Assembly: GCA_902803585.1 (NCBI GenBank)
Contig: CADCQO010000032.1
Span: 1-6,042 of the forward strand
Direction: 5' to 3'
Source of the DNA: an uncultured Ruminococcus sp.
GTDB lineage: Bacteria; Bacillota; Clostridia; Oscillospirales; Acutalibacteraceae
DNA length: 6,042 nt
This document shows, one piece after another, positions 5,671-6,042 of the stretch. Both the position numbers and the translations under genes were made by a program. Every line of letters starts with the position of its first letter. The first letter of the stretch is position 1. The notes beneath the pieces were generated by a model that did no database searches, was not told the origin of the DNA, and saw only the letters and a program-made list of their open reading frames with translations.

Positions 5671-6042
5671 ATTTCCTCACAAATATATTATACTGACGCT
5701 CTTCTTCAAGAGTAGAAATGTCCCCGTGACCGCCGTAAACAAAAGGATTGCCCTCCAGATGAGCTAATCTGACAATAGAATGATACATTTCCAGAAGATT
5801 GCCCGAAGGAAAGTCTGTTCTGCCGATCGTGCCGCTCATAAGCGTGTCACCTGTAAAAAGATGTTCTCCGATACGATAGCACATACTGCCTTTTGTGTGT
5901 CCCGGTGTTGCCAGAATCTGAATGGTTTCTGTTCCGAACGGCAAAGTATCGTTGTCCTCCGCCGTAATGTCGGGGCTGAAAGGCTCCACTTCTGTATTTT
6001 CAAAATGAAGCGACAGATTCAGCTTTTCATCGATCGGGTACA
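5648..6042 (-). CDS. Metallo-beta-lactamase-fold hydrolase, glyoxalase II-like (N-terminus outside window)
   Basis: The C-terminal 130 residues of an MBL-fold hydrolase; the frame stays open to the right edge, so the start and the HxHxDH metal motif lie outside. Visible ligands, counted from the first complete codon, are His48 in TPGHT, Asp65 in GDTL and His105 in GGHGD. GDTLMSGTIGRTDFPSGN resembles the YcbL/glyoxalase II-like branch, small (about 205-210 residue) cytoplasmic enzymes that hydrolyse thioesters such as S-lactoylglutathione or related substrates; most clostridial members have no proven substrate. The usual PGHG near the C-terminus reads GGHG here. GTG at 5989 is an internal valine, not a start, because conserved-looking sequence continues upstream (YPIDEKLNL and on). 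The stop codon lies inside hemZ. In Clostridia this gene commonly precedes hemZ, often after relA and a D-aminoacyl-tRNA deacylase gene, so those may lie upstream. Confidence 0.9.
   Translation of the reverse strand, partial: YPIDEKLNLSLHFENTEVEPFSPDITAEDNDTLPFGTETIQILATPGHTKGSMCYRIGEHLFTGDTLMSGTIGRTDFPSGNLLEMYHSIVRLAHLEGNPFVYGGHGDISTLEEERQYNIFVRKYAYDRLS

Noticed and set aside
1..6042. CRISPR arrays, insertion sequences, prophage genes, tRNA or rRNA
   Set aside because: No direct repeat arrays, transposase or phage motifs, or tRNA-like cloverleaf were seen; the window is nearly filled by six housekeeping-type genes with uniform composition.

Overview
The window looks like a stretch of ordinary chromosome from a low-to-mid GC Gram-positive anaerobe of the class Clostridia, most likely the Oscillospiraceae/Ruminococcus group. 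This rests on the gene families (HemZ-type radical SAM protein, SpoVB/YabM-type flippase next to mazG, clostridial nucleoside kinase), the strong AGGAGG-type ribosome binding sites, and a consensus SigA-type promoter. The genus is inferred from the general look of the proteins and was not tested by a search. All six genes lie on the minus strand, so transcription runs from high to low coordinates. I see no mobile element, CRISPR array, tRNA or rRNA.

Right-hand block, in transcription order: a metallo-beta-lactamase-fold hydrolase whose N-terminus lies beyond the right edge (5648-6042), hemZ (4159-5670) and a P-loop nucleoside kinase of the uridine kinase/phosphoribulokinase family (3237-4199). 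The genes overlap by 23 and 41 bases, so they are almost certainly one transcript with coupled translation. Together they read as a housekeeping cluster rather than a single pathway.

Middle: an 88-base gap (3149-3236) carries a near-ideal promoter (TTGAAG, 17 bases, TGATATAAT) that drives a small protein with a C-terminal zinc ribbon (2705-3148). After it comes a 94-base gap (2611-2704) with a 10-bp hairpin that could be a weak terminator or processing site.

Left-hand block: a 14-helix MOP-superfamily flippase of the SpoVB/MurJ type (850-2610, GTG start), then mazG (24-806, GTG start), then a strong ribosome binding site at the left edge (5-10) announcing another gene just outside. A yabM-mazG pair is a conserved arrangement in Firmicutes. 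In Clostridia the next gene is often a HU-type DNA-binding protein, but this cannot be confirmed here.

I did not find a clearly new system. The points most worth a second look are the apparent loss of all metal-binding acids in the second MazG domain while the first is intact, the very strong private promoter of the zinc-ribbon protein, and the two enlarged, probably extracytoplasmic loops in the flippase.
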